Origin: Runella zeae DSM 19591
GTDB taxonomy: Bacteria; Bacteroidota; Bacteroidia; Cytophagales; Spirosomataceae
Length of the DNA: 53,649 nucleotides
Direction: 5' to 3'
Assembly (NCBI RefSeq): GCF_000423565.1
Contig: NZ_KE384050.1
Coordinates: forward strand, 1 to 53,649
Below are positions 8,642 to 16,713 of this stretch, one piece after another (the first letter of the stretch is position 1; each line of letters begins with the position of its first letter). The position numbers were made by a program, and so were the translations under genes. A model generated the notes under the pieces. That model did no database searches, had not been told where the DNA came from, and saw nothing but the letters and a program-made list of their open reading frames with translations.

Positions 8642-9802
8642 ATGACATCCTACTCTAAACTTCTCCTCATAGTTTGTATGTTAGGAGTTAGTTTTCTCCA
8701 TGCCCAAAAACCTATTTTGGGATGCGAAAACACTACGGCCTATTTACCAGATTTGAAGGGTAAAAATGTAGCCTTGGTCGTAAACCATACTACGATTTTC
8801 TCCAATCGACAGCATTTGGCAGATAGCTTAGTGAGTTTGGGGGTTAAAATCAAAATTATTTTCGCTCCTGAGCATGGTTTTAGAGGAGACGCAAGTGCGG
8901 GTGAAAAAATCTCCAACGGCGTAGATGCTAAAACAGGAGTGGCGATTGCCTCTCTCTATGGGGCCAATCGCAAACCTTCTGCTGCTCAACTCAAAGACAT
9001 AGACGTAGTTATTTTTGACATCCAAGATGTAGGCGTGCGCTACTATACCTACCCTAGTACCATGCACTATGTGATGGAAGCCTGCGCCGAAAATGGCAAA
9101 AAATGTATTGTGCTCGACCGCCCCAATCCCAACGGTCACTATATAGCAGGGCCAGTATTGGATCGAAAATTTGCTTCTTTTGTAGGAATGAACCCCGTTC
9201 CTATCGTGCATGGCCTTACATCGGGCGAATTGGCCCAAATGATAAACGGAGAGGGGTGGCTCGCCAAAGGCGCTAAATGTGATTTGAAAGTAGTAGCTTG
9301 TCAGAAATACAATCACCAAACGGTGTATGATTTGCCCATAGCTCCGTCTCCCAACCTACCCAACCGCCAATCCATCTTGCTCTACCCTTCGATTTGTTTT
9401 TTTGAAGGTACCGAAATCAGCGTAGGTCGAGGCACAGATACTCAGTTTCAGGTCATTGGAGGTACAAACCCCAGCTATGGAAAATATACTTTTACGCCCA
9501 CTGATAAGCCTGGTGCTATCAATCCTCCCAACGAAGGAAAAGTATGTTATGGGTTAGATTTGACCAAAATCAACGCTTACAAAGAAGGCCTGACGCTCAA
9601 GTATGTTATTGGGATGTACCAAAAAGCCCCTGACAAAAACAAATTTTTCACAAGCCCTGCTTTTTTTGATAAATTAGCTGGTACAGACCGTATCCGTACG
9701 ATGATTGTGGCTGGCAAAACCGAGAAGGAAATCGTGGCTACTTGGCAAAATGAGCTAAAAGCCTTCAAAGAAATGAGAAAAAAATATCTATTATATCCAT
9801 AA
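8642..9802 (+). CDS. namZ: Exo-beta-N-acetylmuramidase NamZ-like (DUF1343)
   Basis: About 386 residues with a signal peptide (MTSYSKLLLIVCMLGVSFLHAQ), so periplasmic or secreted. An upstream ATG at 8618 would place eight extra residues before the signal. The DUF1343 hallmarks are present: GKNVALVVNHTT, IIFAPEHGFRGDASAGEKI, VVIFDIQDVGVRYYTYPSTMHY, CIVLDRPNPNG, and FFEGTEISVGRGTDTQFQVIG. The family founder NamZ of Bacillus releases MurNAc from the non-reducing end of peptidoglycan fragments, and Tannerella has a homologue. E and D residues in the EHGFRGD and EGTEISVGRGTD segments are the likely active-site positions. It lies between the LprI-like gene and an M19 dipeptidase (gap 24 bp), a probable operon for recycling or scavenging muropeptides. 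Confidence 0.85.
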   Translation: MTSYSKLLLIVCMLGVSFLHAQKPILGCENTTAYLPDLKGKNVALVVNHTTIFSNRQHLADSLVSLGVKIKIIFAPEHGFRGDASAGEKISNGVDAKTGVAIASLYGANRKPSAAQLKDIDVVIFDIQDVGVRYYTYPSTMHYVMEACAENGKKCIVLDRPNPNGHYIAGPVLDRKFASFVGMNPVPIVHGLTSGELAQMINGEGWLAKGAKCDLKVVACQKYNHQTVYDLPIAPSPNLPNRQSILLYPSICFFEGTEISVGRGTDTQFQVIGGTNPSYGKYTFTPTDKPGAINPPNEGKVCYGLDLTKINAYKEGLTLKYVIGMYQKAPDKNKFFTSPAFFDKLAGTDRIRTMIVAGKTEKEIVATWQNELKAFKEMRKKYLLYP

Positions 9803-9826
9803 ACCAAACACAATTTACGCTTCATC

Positions 9827-11050
9827 ATGAAATCATCTTTTTTGTTATTGGTAGGAATCATCCTGACAACCTCCACCTTAAATGCCCAACAATCTGACGA
9901 ACAACTACGGCAAAAGGCTGACAAGATTGCCCATAAATATATTCTTACAGATGGGCACGTAGACTTACCTTATCGACTCAAAATCAAAAATTTTCGCCTC
10001 GAACGTGAGTATCTTGGGATTCCTATCAGCACCAAAGACGGTGATTTTGATTATGAACGTGCCAAAAAAGGGGGGCTTTCGGTTCCTTTCATGTCTATTT
10101 ATATTCCTTCTTCTTATCAAGAAACGGGAGGAGCCAAACAATTGGCCGATTCGCTCATTACGATGGTGAAAGGTATAGCCAAGGCGCATCCTGATAAATT
10201 TGCCGTCGTAACGACTCCCCAACAAGCGGATGCCAACTTCAAGAAGGGCATCATTTCGTTTCCGATGGGGATGGAAAACGGTGCTCCTCTTCTCCAACTT
10301 TCGGACGTGGCTTATTTTCGCCAAAAAGGGATTAGTTATGTGACGCTTACCCACGCCAAAGACAATCACATCTGCGACTCCTCTTACGATACTACTTACA
10401 CCCACAAAGGACTCAGCGCCTATGGAAAAGACGTAATCAAAGAAATGAACCGCGTTGGTATCATGGTAGATGTGTCTCATATTTCGGACGATTCGTTTTA
10501 CCAAGCCGTAGAACTTTCGACAGTACCCGTGATAGCGTCGCACTCATCGTGTCGGCATTTTACTCCTACTTTTAAGCGAAATATGTCGGACGATATGATT
10601 AAGGTAATGGCGAAAAAAGGGGGAGTCATTCAAATCAATTTTGGTTCTAGCTTTTTGGACGAAAACTACCGCAACCAAGTTCAAGTATTGCAAGAGAAAT
10701 TTGGAAAAATGTTGAAAGAAAAAGGCCTCAAATATGGCGCTCCAGCCGCCGAAGAGTTTTTGAAACAATACCAAAAAGAAAACCCTGTTTTGTTTGCGGA
10801 TGTTGAAACCGTAGCCGACCATATCGACCATGTCGTAAAACTCACCGGCAATACCCAACACGTAGGCATCGGCTCCGATTATGATGGCGTGGGCGATAGC
10901 CTTCCTACTGGTTTGAAAGATGTGTCGCAGTATCCTAATCTTATTTATGTGCTACTAAAGCGTGGCTATTCAGAAGATGATATTGCAAATATTATGTACC
11001 GAAACGTATGGCGTGTGTGGAAACAAACCATCGCCAATGCCAAAATATAA
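9827..11050 (+). CDS. Membrane dipeptidase, peptidase family M19
   Basis: A 407-residue secreted zinc dipeptidase of the renal dipeptidase family. Signal peptide MKSSFLLLVGIILTTSTLNAQ. The metal-binding residues are visible in order: H44-x-D46 in DGHVDLPYR, the bridging Glu in GMENGAPLL, His in VIASHSSCRH, and the C-terminal IGSDYDGVGD that contributes Asp. M19 enzymes cleave dipeptides, often with a D-residue at the C-terminal side. Next to NamZ this suggests degradation of the peptide part of muropeptides, but the substrate is inferred only from context. The C-terminal NIMYRNVWRVWKQ matches the family's closing helix (usually GxNxLRV). Probably last gene of the 8178-11050 operon. Confidence 0.9.
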   Translation: MKSSFLLLVGIILTTSTLNAQQSDEQLRQKADKIAHKYILTDGHVDLPYRLKIKNFRLEREYLGIPISTKDGDFDYERAKKGGLSVPFMSIYIPSSYQETGGAKQLADSLITMVKGIAKAHPDKFAVVTTPQQADANFKKGIISFPMGMENGAPLLQLSDVAYFRQKGISYVTLTHAKDNHICDSSYDTTYTHKGLSAYGKDVIKEMNRVGIMVDVSHISDDSFYQAVELSTVPVIASHSSCRHFTPTFKRNMSDDMIKVMAKKGGVIQINFGSSFLDENYRNQVQVLQEKFGKMLKEKGLKYGAPAAEEFLKQYQKENPVLFADVETVADHIDHVVKLTGNTQHVGIGSDYDGVGDSLPTGLKDVSQYPNLIYVLLKRGYSEDDIANIMYRNVWRVWKQTIANAKI

Positions 11051-11179
11051 GAATTAGTAATTTAATAAAACATGAGTCACCCCGAAAATCGGGGAGCATA
11101 ACCTCTAGTATCATAAAAGCTCTCCGATAAAAGCAGAAGCTCAAAATTCGCAACCAAAAGCTATACCACATGCGCTTGG
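11051..11179. other. Intergenic stretch after the dipeptidase gene
   Basis: AT-rich spacer with one short hairpin (CCCCGA 11080-11085 with TCGGGG 11089-11094, loop AAA) about 30 bp past the dipeptidase stop. There is no T-run after it, so its terminator function is doubtful. It is the left end of a 1.3-kb interval without a large gene, whose other parts are listed separately. Confidence 0.4.
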
Positions 11180-11350
11180 GTTTGACTTCTCCGAAGCCCT
11201 TGGTGCTAGAGCAAAAACCCCATACTACAAAGGTGGAGCTTCTCCGAAGCTATGCTTTTGCAGCAGTAATCTGACATTTTGCCTCGGAGAGGCGCAATGT
11301 TTGTAGCCCACAAACCCTACACAAAACAAATGACTTCGGAGAAGTCAAAC
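11180..11350. repeat. Inverted-repeat element with 17-bp perfect ends
   Basis: GTTTGACTTCTCCGAAG at 11180-11196 is repeated as its exact reverse complement at 11334-11350. The 137-bp interior contains related palindromes: AGCTTC-TCC-GAAGCT at 11237-11251 and CCTCGGAGAGG near 11282. The word CTTCTCCGAAG or its complement thus recurs three times. There is no coding potential. It may be a MITE, an intergenic palindromic repeat or a structured RNA. Confidence 0.6.
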
Positions 11351-11417
11351 AGAAGCTTAATAGAGAAGGGAATCAAAAGGCATTTGTAAAAAAGATAGCT
11401 GCAATACCCACAGTATC

Positions 11418-11483
11418 AAAAAAAACCTTCTGTTTACATTTGAGTATTTGTCCCTACTCGAATACAAACTAGAAGTTTTTTTT
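11418..11483 (-). terminator. Long imperfect hairpin with T-runs on both sides
   Basis: Left arm 11418-11446 and right arm 11455-11483 pair over most of their length, with a few mismatches or bulges, around an 8-base loop. The stem is flanked by eight A on the left and eight T on the right, so it reads as a factor-independent terminator in both directions. On the minus strand it follows the small ORF 11538-11624 by about 55 bp. Confidence 0.6.
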
Positions 11484-11537
11484 AGGAATCATCTAAAGCT
11501 GGAATGACTCATTTTTAGGTAGCAACAAACCCTCAAA

Positions 11538-11624
11538 CTAGCTAAGTATCAGCACAGAAAGAAGGGTTAAACCACTTATAATAAAAAGGAATCCTGCGAT
11601 TTGTTTTTTAAGAGATGTTGTCAT
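11538..11624 (-). CDS. Possible 28-residue membrane micropeptide
   Basis: An ATG at 11624 on the minus strand opens 28 codons ending in TAG. The peptide begins MTTSLKKQIAGF, then continues as an uninterrupted hydrophobic stretch (FLFIISGLTLLSVLILS). A charged basic N-terminus before one membrane-spanning helix is the usual design of bacterial single-pass micropeptides. A terminator-like hairpin (11418-11483) follows on the same strand. No ribosome site or full TAnnTTTG promoter is obvious. I do not recognise a family, and chance occurrence is possible at this length. Confidence 0.35.
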   Translation of the reverse strand: MTTSLKKQIAGFLFIISGLTLLSVLILS

Positions 11625-11792
11625 AGCTGTATGTAATTTTGAACGAAATTAATAGGTACCAAAAAGACAAACCAGATAAATTAGTTAAACCGTAAAAAAT
11701 CAACGATAAAGGGTTTAAATTATCCATTAAGGCGTTTTATAGGAATGACGCACAAGCGCCCCGAAAGGTTGGCGATGTAGAAATTATTTTCA

Positions 11793-12335
11793 TTTCTACC
11801 GATGTATAGCCCCTACGGGGCACAATTCACCCATTTTTAAATTCATATTCTACCGATGTATAGCCCCTACGGGGCATAATTCATCCATTTTCAAATTTAT
11901 ATTCTACCGATATGTAGCCCCTGCTGGGCACAATTCATCCATTTTTAAATTCATATTCTACCGATGTATAGCCCCTACGGGGCACAGTTCATCCATTTCA
12001 AATTCATATTTTACCGATGTATAGCCCCTACGGGGCACAATTCACCCATTTTCAAATTTATATTCTACCGATGTATAGCCCCTACGGGGCACAATTCATC
12101 CATTTTTAAATTTATATTCTACCGATATATAGCCCCTACGGGGCACAATTATTCATTTTCAAATTTATATTCTACCGATATATAGCCCCTACGGCGTACA
12201 ATTATCCATTTTCAAATTTATATTCTACCGATGTATAGCCCCTACGGGGCACAATTCACCCATTTTCAAATTAACACATTTTCAAATTCGCTACCGATAT
12301 ATAGCCCCTACGGGGCACAATTATTCATCTTCAAT
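11793..12335. repeat. Tandem array of ten 54-bp palindrome-cored repeats
   Basis: The core TAGCCCCTACGGGGC (stem GCCCC, loop TAC, stem GGGGC) starts at 11807, 11861, 11915, 11969, 12022, 12076, 12130, 12183, 12236 and 12302. Spacing is therefore 53-54 bp except for the last step of 66. Each unit also carries a conserved left part (TCTACCGATGTA or ATATA) and a right part (CACAATTCATCCATTTTTAAATT-like). Copies 3 and 8 have damaged cores (CTGCTGGGC; ACGGCGT). The seemingly open plus frame here is just translated repeat. The array ends about 50 bp before dnaG. Confidence 0.9.
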
Positions 12336-12371
12336 TTTTTAAATTGGTACATTTCAAATTAACTAATACCG

Positions 12372-12379
12372 TAACTTTG
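12372..12379 (+). promoter_or_regulatory. Bacteroidota -7 box directly before dnaG
   Basis: TAACTTTG matches the Bacteroidota -7 consensus TAnnTTTG exactly and ends only four bases before the dnaG ATG at 12384. Transcription from this box would start at or next to the ATG, giving a leaderless or near-leaderless message. A TTG lies at 12344-12346, 25 bp upstream and a little farther than the usual 19-21 bp spacing. Confidence 0.45.
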
Positions 12380-12383
12380 CCGT

Positions 12384-14444
12384 ATGCGTATCAACAATGA
12401 AACTGCCGACCGAATCAAACAAACCGCCGACATCGTAGAGGTGATTGGAGATTTTGTGTCGCTCAAAAAACGAGGGGCTAATTACATCGCTTGCTGTCCC
12501 TTTCACAATGAAAAAACGCCTTCTTTCAATGTCAACCCTGTAAGGCAGATTTATAAGTGTTTCGGCTGCGGTGCCGCTGGCGACTCCGTCAAGTTTGTGA
12601 TGGATATTGAGGGAATTAGCTACGGCGAAGCACTTCGTCATTTGGCCCAAAAGTACCACATCGAAGTTGAAGAAGAACAACAAACGCCCGAGGATGTACT
12701 GCGTCAAAATGAGCGTGATAGTCTTTATATTATTCTCAATTTTGCCCAACAATATTATCAAAAGCTCCTCTTTCAACACGAGGAAGGGCAATCAATTGGG
12801 TTAAGTTATTTCCGAAATCGGGGGTTCAACGACCTCACCATCAAATCATTTGGGCTAGGCTATAGCCTCAACGAATGGGACGGTCTCACCAAAGAAGCGG
12901 GGCAGAAAGGCTACAACCCACAACTTCTTGAAAAAGCCGGGTTGGCTCTTCATAAAGACAATGACTCGCAGCGAGCGGCCCGCGTATATGACCGTTTTAG
13001 GGGGCGCGTGATATTTCCGATTCATAATGTATCGGGAAAAGTGATTGCGTTTGGGGCGCGTATTTTGACCAACGACAAAAACCAACCCAAGTATATCAAC
13101 TCACCCGAAACGGATGTTTACCATAAAAGTAAAATTCTATACGGGATTTATCAGGCTAAAAACGCTATCCGTCAAGAAGACGTTTGCTATCTGGTAGAAG
13201 GCTATACCGATGTTATTTCGTTGCATCAAGCAGGCATCCAAAACGTAGCTGCTTCATCGGGTACTTCTCTGACCGAAGACCAAATCAAACTCATCGCGCG
13301 TTTTACCCAAAATATCACTATTCTTTACGACGGCGACGCGGCTGGTATCAAAGCTGCCCTGCGTGGACTCGACATGGTGCTCGAAGAAGGCCTCAATGTA
13401 AGCCTAGTCACCTTGCCTGATGGCGAAGACCCCGACAGCTATATTTATAAGGTAGGCGCCGAGGGCTTTAAGGCGCACGTCAAGCGCGCCACCAAAGATT
13501 TTATTACGTTCAAAACCGAGATGCTCCTCAAAGAAGCCGGCGACAACCCTTTCAAACGCGCCGAAGCTATCAACGACATTGTGACTAGCATCACCAAAAT
13601 TCCAGACCCCATCAAACGGCAAATTTTCTTTAAGCGCACCGCCGAATTGATGAAAATGGACGAGCAAACGCTCATTTCGGAAGGCAATAAGCACTTGCGT
13701 CAAAAACGTGATAAAAACCCCGAAAAACCTACTCAACCTACCAAAAGTGCCGAAAAACCTCGCTTCAATCCCGAACCTGACCCATTTTCTTTTTCTGAGA
13801 ATTTCATAGAAGAAGAGTTTGGCATATTGGTAACTGACGCCCCTCCCACGGAGTCGCTTCCTGCCGAAACTCCCGTTTCAAAACACGAGCCTCCTACGGA
13901 TTTGTTCAAAGCAAGGCTTTACTTTCAAGAACAAGCCTTTGTTCGTTTGCTGATTTTGTACGGGCAAACAGAACTCGAACCGGGTATTTCGGTATGTCGA
14001 TACTTGCTCCACGAAATCGGCGAAATTACTTTTGAAAACCAGCTTTTTGATTTGATTCTCAATATTTTCCGTCAGCGTTTTAGCTTTGGAGAAGTACCCT
14101 CTACTGATTATTTTCTGAGTCATCTTGACCCGGATATTCAGAGCTTTACGATTGACCTGTGTACGAGCAAGCATTATTTGAGCGAAAACTGGTCAAAACA
14201 CGAGATTTGGGTACCTTCCGACGAGGATTTACTCCACGAAATCGCTTTCAAGAAAATCTTACGATTTAAGATGGCTTACTCAGGCGATAAGATGAAGGAT
14301 TTGCTCAATCAAATGGGTAAAATCACGGGTAATACCGACGAAGAATTTGCGCAAATCATGGAGATTCAGAAGCAATACAAATTTTATAAAAACATCAACG
14401 ACTTGGCAGCGAAAGAATTGGGTACGGTAGTGCCAGGATATTAA
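12384..14444 (+). CDS. dnaG: DNA primase DnaG
   Basis: A 686-residue primase that makes RNA primers at the replication fork. The N-terminal zinc-binding domain shows CCPFHNEKTPSFNVNPVRQIYKCFGCG (residues ~36-65). The catalytic core follows with YFRNRGF and GRVIFPIHNVSGKVIAFGARIL. The TOPRIM fold has the glutamate motif LVEGYTDVISLHQAG, the metal-binding DGDAAGIKAALRGLD and the closing LPDGEDPDSY. The C-terminal third contains a low-complexity Pro/Glu linker (around KNPEKPTQPTKSAEKP) and a helical region that should bind the DnaB helicase. Length and order are normal for Bacteroidota. It converges with the nucleoside hydrolase gene at a shared terminator. Confidence 0.96.
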   Translation: MRINNETADRIKQTADIVEVIGDFVSLKKRGANYIACCPFHNEKTPSFNVNPVRQIYKCFGCGAAGDSVKFVMDIEGISYGEALRHLAQKYHIEVEEEQQTPEDVLRQNERDSLYIILNFAQQYYQKLLFQHEEGQSIGLSYFRNRGFNDLTIKSFGLGYSLNEWDGLTKEAGQKGYNPQLLEKAGLALHKDNDSQRAARVYDRFRGRVIFPIHNVSGKVIAFGARILTNDKNQPKYINSPETDVYHKSKILYGIYQAKNAIRQEDVCYLVEGYTDVISLHQAGIQNVAASSGTSLTEDQIKLIARFTQNITILYDGDAAGIKAALRGLDMVLEEGLNVSLVTLPDGEDPDSYIYKVGAEGFKAHVKRATKDFITFKTEMLLKEAGDNPFKRAEAINDIVTSITKIPDPIKRQIFFKRTAELMKMDEQTLISEGNKHLRQKRDKNPEKPTQPTKSAEKPRFNPEPDPFSFSENFIEEEFGILVTDAPPTESLPAETPVSKHEPPTDLFKARLYFQEQAFVRLLILYGQTELEPGISVCRYLLHEIGEITFENQLFDLILNIFRQRFSFGEVPSTDYFLSHLDPDIQSFTIDLCTSKHYLSENWSKHEIWVPSDEDLLHEIAFKKILRFKMAYSGDKMKDLLNQMGKITGNTDEEFAQIMEIQKQYKFYKNINDLAAKELGTVVPGY

Positions 14445-14446
14445 AG

Positions 14447-14494
14447 TAGTATCGTTTGTATTCCCAAAAATAGGTCGGGACACAAACGATACTA
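14447..14494. terminator. Bidirectional terminator between dnaG and nucleoside hydrolase
   Basis: A 13-bp perfect inverted repeat (14447-14459 TAGTATCGTTTGT with 14482-14494) with a 22-base loop, in the 67-bp gap between two convergent genes. The right arm is not followed by a long T-run, so efficiency may be moderate. Confidence 0.6.
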
Positions 14495-14511
14495 TGCTCT
14501 AAGGTTCGTAT

Positions 14512-15486
14512 TTACTTCACATATTTTCTTTTGAGAGATTCTATCAAAATCTCCTCAAATCCGGGCAAGGTTTTATAAGCGTAATCGACCTTCCATTTGG
14601 ATTGAAAATCATAGGACACTTCCAAAAACGCTTTTTCATCAGGGCGAACGCCGCCAATTCCCGACGCCGCATCATTCTTTTTAACGTTGATTTGGACGGG
14701 AATATCTTTGTAATATTTAAAAAACTCAGGGTGAGTAATATGACCCAATGGGGTGGTATCATAGGGAATAAACCCCTCAATACCAAATAGTTTCTTACCA
14801 CGCAATGCCCAAGGAGTAAGTTGGTCATACACCCATTTGTCTCCTTGGAAACGATTGTTGAGAAATTCAAAATCGGTTTTTCCCAAAAATAAATAGACGC
14901 TACATTCAAAACCCGACAATACCATCTTGACACCTGCATCTAGCACCGTTCGGAATGATTCTACATCTTTTTCAAAGTTGTAATCAAAAACTATTATTTT
15001 TTCAAGGCCCGGCTTAAACGAATAGCCCGGTGTACGCCCGGCACACACCACCACCTCTTCAATTTGGGAAGCTAGTTCGGGATGATTTTTGAGAAGAGTA
15101 GCAATATTGGTCAAAGGACCTATCGCCAAAATCGTTAATTTTTCTTTTTGAAGGGCCTCCGCCAACGCCCGCGTTGCATCATTTTCAGTCCCCATGTCGT
15201 CGGCTTTATCAGAACCTTTATATACCGGAATGGTCTTTCCACGACTATACCATCTAAGGAGTTTTTGGGCGGTTTCGTAGCCATAGTCTGCGTAAGTAAT
15301 GGTACTAATCCCTACCAAATTGATTTTATCGGGATGCTGAAGAGCCATCATCAGTGTGACACCGTCGTCTACTTCACGAGGAGCCCGCTCCGGCAATCCA
15401 ATCATCAAGTCCGTATCCAGCCACACCTTTTTTTGGGCAAAAGTAAGAGTGGATATAAAGCAAAAAAACACCAATAATTTATTCAT
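14512..15486 (-). CDS. Secreted nucleoside hydrolase (IUNH family)
   Basis: About 324 residues beginning MNKLLVFFCFISTLTFAQ, a signal peptide, so the enzyme is exported (periplasm or outside). The ATG at 15486 puts this signal at the N-terminus. The family hydrolyses the N-glycosidic bond of ribonucleosides using a calcium ion held by Asp residues. Visible are WLDTD (D24, D26), a VDD pair (D40, D41), AIGPLTNIATLL and VVCAGRTPGYS. In textbook members the Asp motif is compact (DxDxxxDD); here 13 residues separate the two halves. Late motifs include LTPWALRG and FIPYDTTPLGHI. It is probably for scavenging purine or pyrimidine nucleosides; the base preference is not evident. Confidence 0.85.
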   Translation of the reverse strand: MNKLLVFFCFISTLTFAQKKVWLDTDLMIGLPERAPREVDDGVTLMMALQHPDKINLVGISTITYADYGYETAQKLLRWYSRGKTIPVYKGSDKADDMGTENDATRALAEALQKEKLTILAIGPLTNIATLLKNHPELASQIEEVVVCAGRTPGYSFKPGLEKIIVFDYNFEKDVESFRTVLDAGVKMVLSGFECSVYLFLGKTDFEFLNNRFQGDKWVYDQLTPWALRGKKLFGIEGFIPYDTTPLGHITHPEFFKYYKDIPVQINVKKNDAASGIGGVRPDEKAFLEVSYDFQSKWKVDYAYKTLPGFEEILIESLKRKYVK

Positions 15487-15710
15487 AAATATCAAGAAAA
15501 AAGCAAACTAAGTACTTACCCACGGTTAATTGTTCTGATTATTAAACACTTCCTTTAATTAATATTACCTTCTAATCCTCGCCTTCAGGCTGGTGATAAG
15601 AAATACCAACGACACTTCAAGCTGCTGCTATTCAACACAATTAATGACTAACTGCCCACATACTGTTACCAGTGTTCTAACACTTAAAGTATTGAAATAA
15701 AGCCAATTGA

Positions 15711-16694
15711 TTAGGACTTCATGATCAGTTCGTAGGCTGTTTCCAACAATTCTTCTTTGTCCAACAAACTCAATGTCAAAGGCAATTGGGCCAGTCCAAT
15801 CAATCGGCGCATGATTTCGATACCCGTAAATTGATCTACCAATTGAGGGTTTTTGATGTCTCCGTAAGCTTGATATACTTTACGAATCACCTCTTCACTT
15901 TGCTTGGCCATCATCAGGTGGGCTGTCATCACTCCTAAATCAAACTCCGCAGGCCCATAAAAACAAAACTCTGGGTCAATCACCTTGACACCATTGAGGG
16001 TTTTGAGCCAACTACCCGGATAAAAATCGCCATGTAGCAAGCAGCGACCATCTGCCAAATAAACCAAACCTAGCTCTTTGATTTTTTGTTTGAGTGCCTC
16101 ATCTACTTTATAGGCCATCGATATCATCTGAAGTCCCGGCGAAACGGTATCTAAATCAAACCCATTTTCCAACATCAATGGATACTGGAAAATGTGTTCG
16201 TGATTTAGGGCGCGCATTTCGCGATTGGCAAACGATTCGTCGATTGTTTCTTTACGGGTCAGTCGGTGAAGCATCGCGATGTAGTGTGCCAAAGCCTCCA
16301 CTTCAGCCAAGCTCAGCGTTTGGTTAGGCTGGTACAAAAAGGTATAATCACTGGCCGTTCCTAGGTCTTCCAATACCAGAATATTGGTTTCTTCATCCAT
16401 TCCAATCAACTGAGGCATTAGCTCATTCAGGCTTGCAAAGGGTTGGATTTGCTCATAAAATCTCCCCTCAGTGATAGCACGATTGACGGGAGCAGCTATT
16501 TGAGGGTATTTTTCGACATAAGCCCGCGACTGCTTCACAATAAAAGTACGGTCATGAGTACGCACGCGTACGGTATAGTTCATATTGCCTTCTCCAGGCT
16601 TTTCCAAGATAAGGATTTGCTCGTTTTCTTTGAGCCAATTTTTTGTTTTTAAGTAATCTTCCAGAAGCTGCGGCTGCGCAATATCTAAGTGCAT
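15711..16694 (-). CDS. APH-superfamily small-molecule kinase (MtnK-like)
   Basis: About 327 residues with a protein-kinase-like phosphotransferase fold. Visible motifs are a nucleotide-binding region GEGNMNYTVRVRTHDRTFIVKQSRAYVEKYP (residues ~30-60), the catalytic loop LLHGDFYPGSWL (Brenner-type HxDxxxxN replaced by HGDFYPGS), and the metal-binding VIDPEFCFYGPAEFDLGVM. The pattern resembles 5-methylthioribose kinase and related fructosamine or choline kinases. The usual MtnK partner genes are absent, so the substrate is open. The ATG at 16694 is preferred; an upstream ATG at 16736 would overlap the neighbour's 3' end. It follows the TonB receptor gene by about 20 bp on the same strand and may be co-transcribed with it. 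Confidence 0.75.
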   Translation of the reverse strand: MHLDIAQPQLLEDYLKTKNWLKENEQILILEKPGEGNMNYTVRVRTHDRTFIVKQSRAYVEKYPQIAAPVNRAITEGRFYEQIQPFASLNELMPQLIGMDEETNILVLEDLGTASDYTFLYQPNQTLSLAEVEALAHYIAMLHRLTRKETIDESFANREMRALNHEHIFQYPLMLENGFDLDTVSPGLQMISMAYKVDEALKQKIKELGLVYLADGRCLLHGDFYPGSWLKTLNGVKVIDPEFCFYGPAEFDLGVMTAHLMMAKQSEEVIRKVYQAYGDIKNPQLVDQFTGIEIMRRLIGLAQLPLTLSLLDKEELLETAYELIMKS

Positions 16695-16713
16695 AAAAGA
16701 TGTTTTGAAAGTT

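Noticed and set aside
11964-12185. Open plus-strand frame inside the 54-bp repeat array
   Set aside because: It simply translates the tandem repeat (recurring C-I-A-P-T-G-H-N), has no start context, and is explained by a period divisible by three.
11793-12335. CRISPR array
   Set aside because: The parts between the palindromic cores are conserved too, the period is 54 bp with a 15-bp core, and no cas gene is near.
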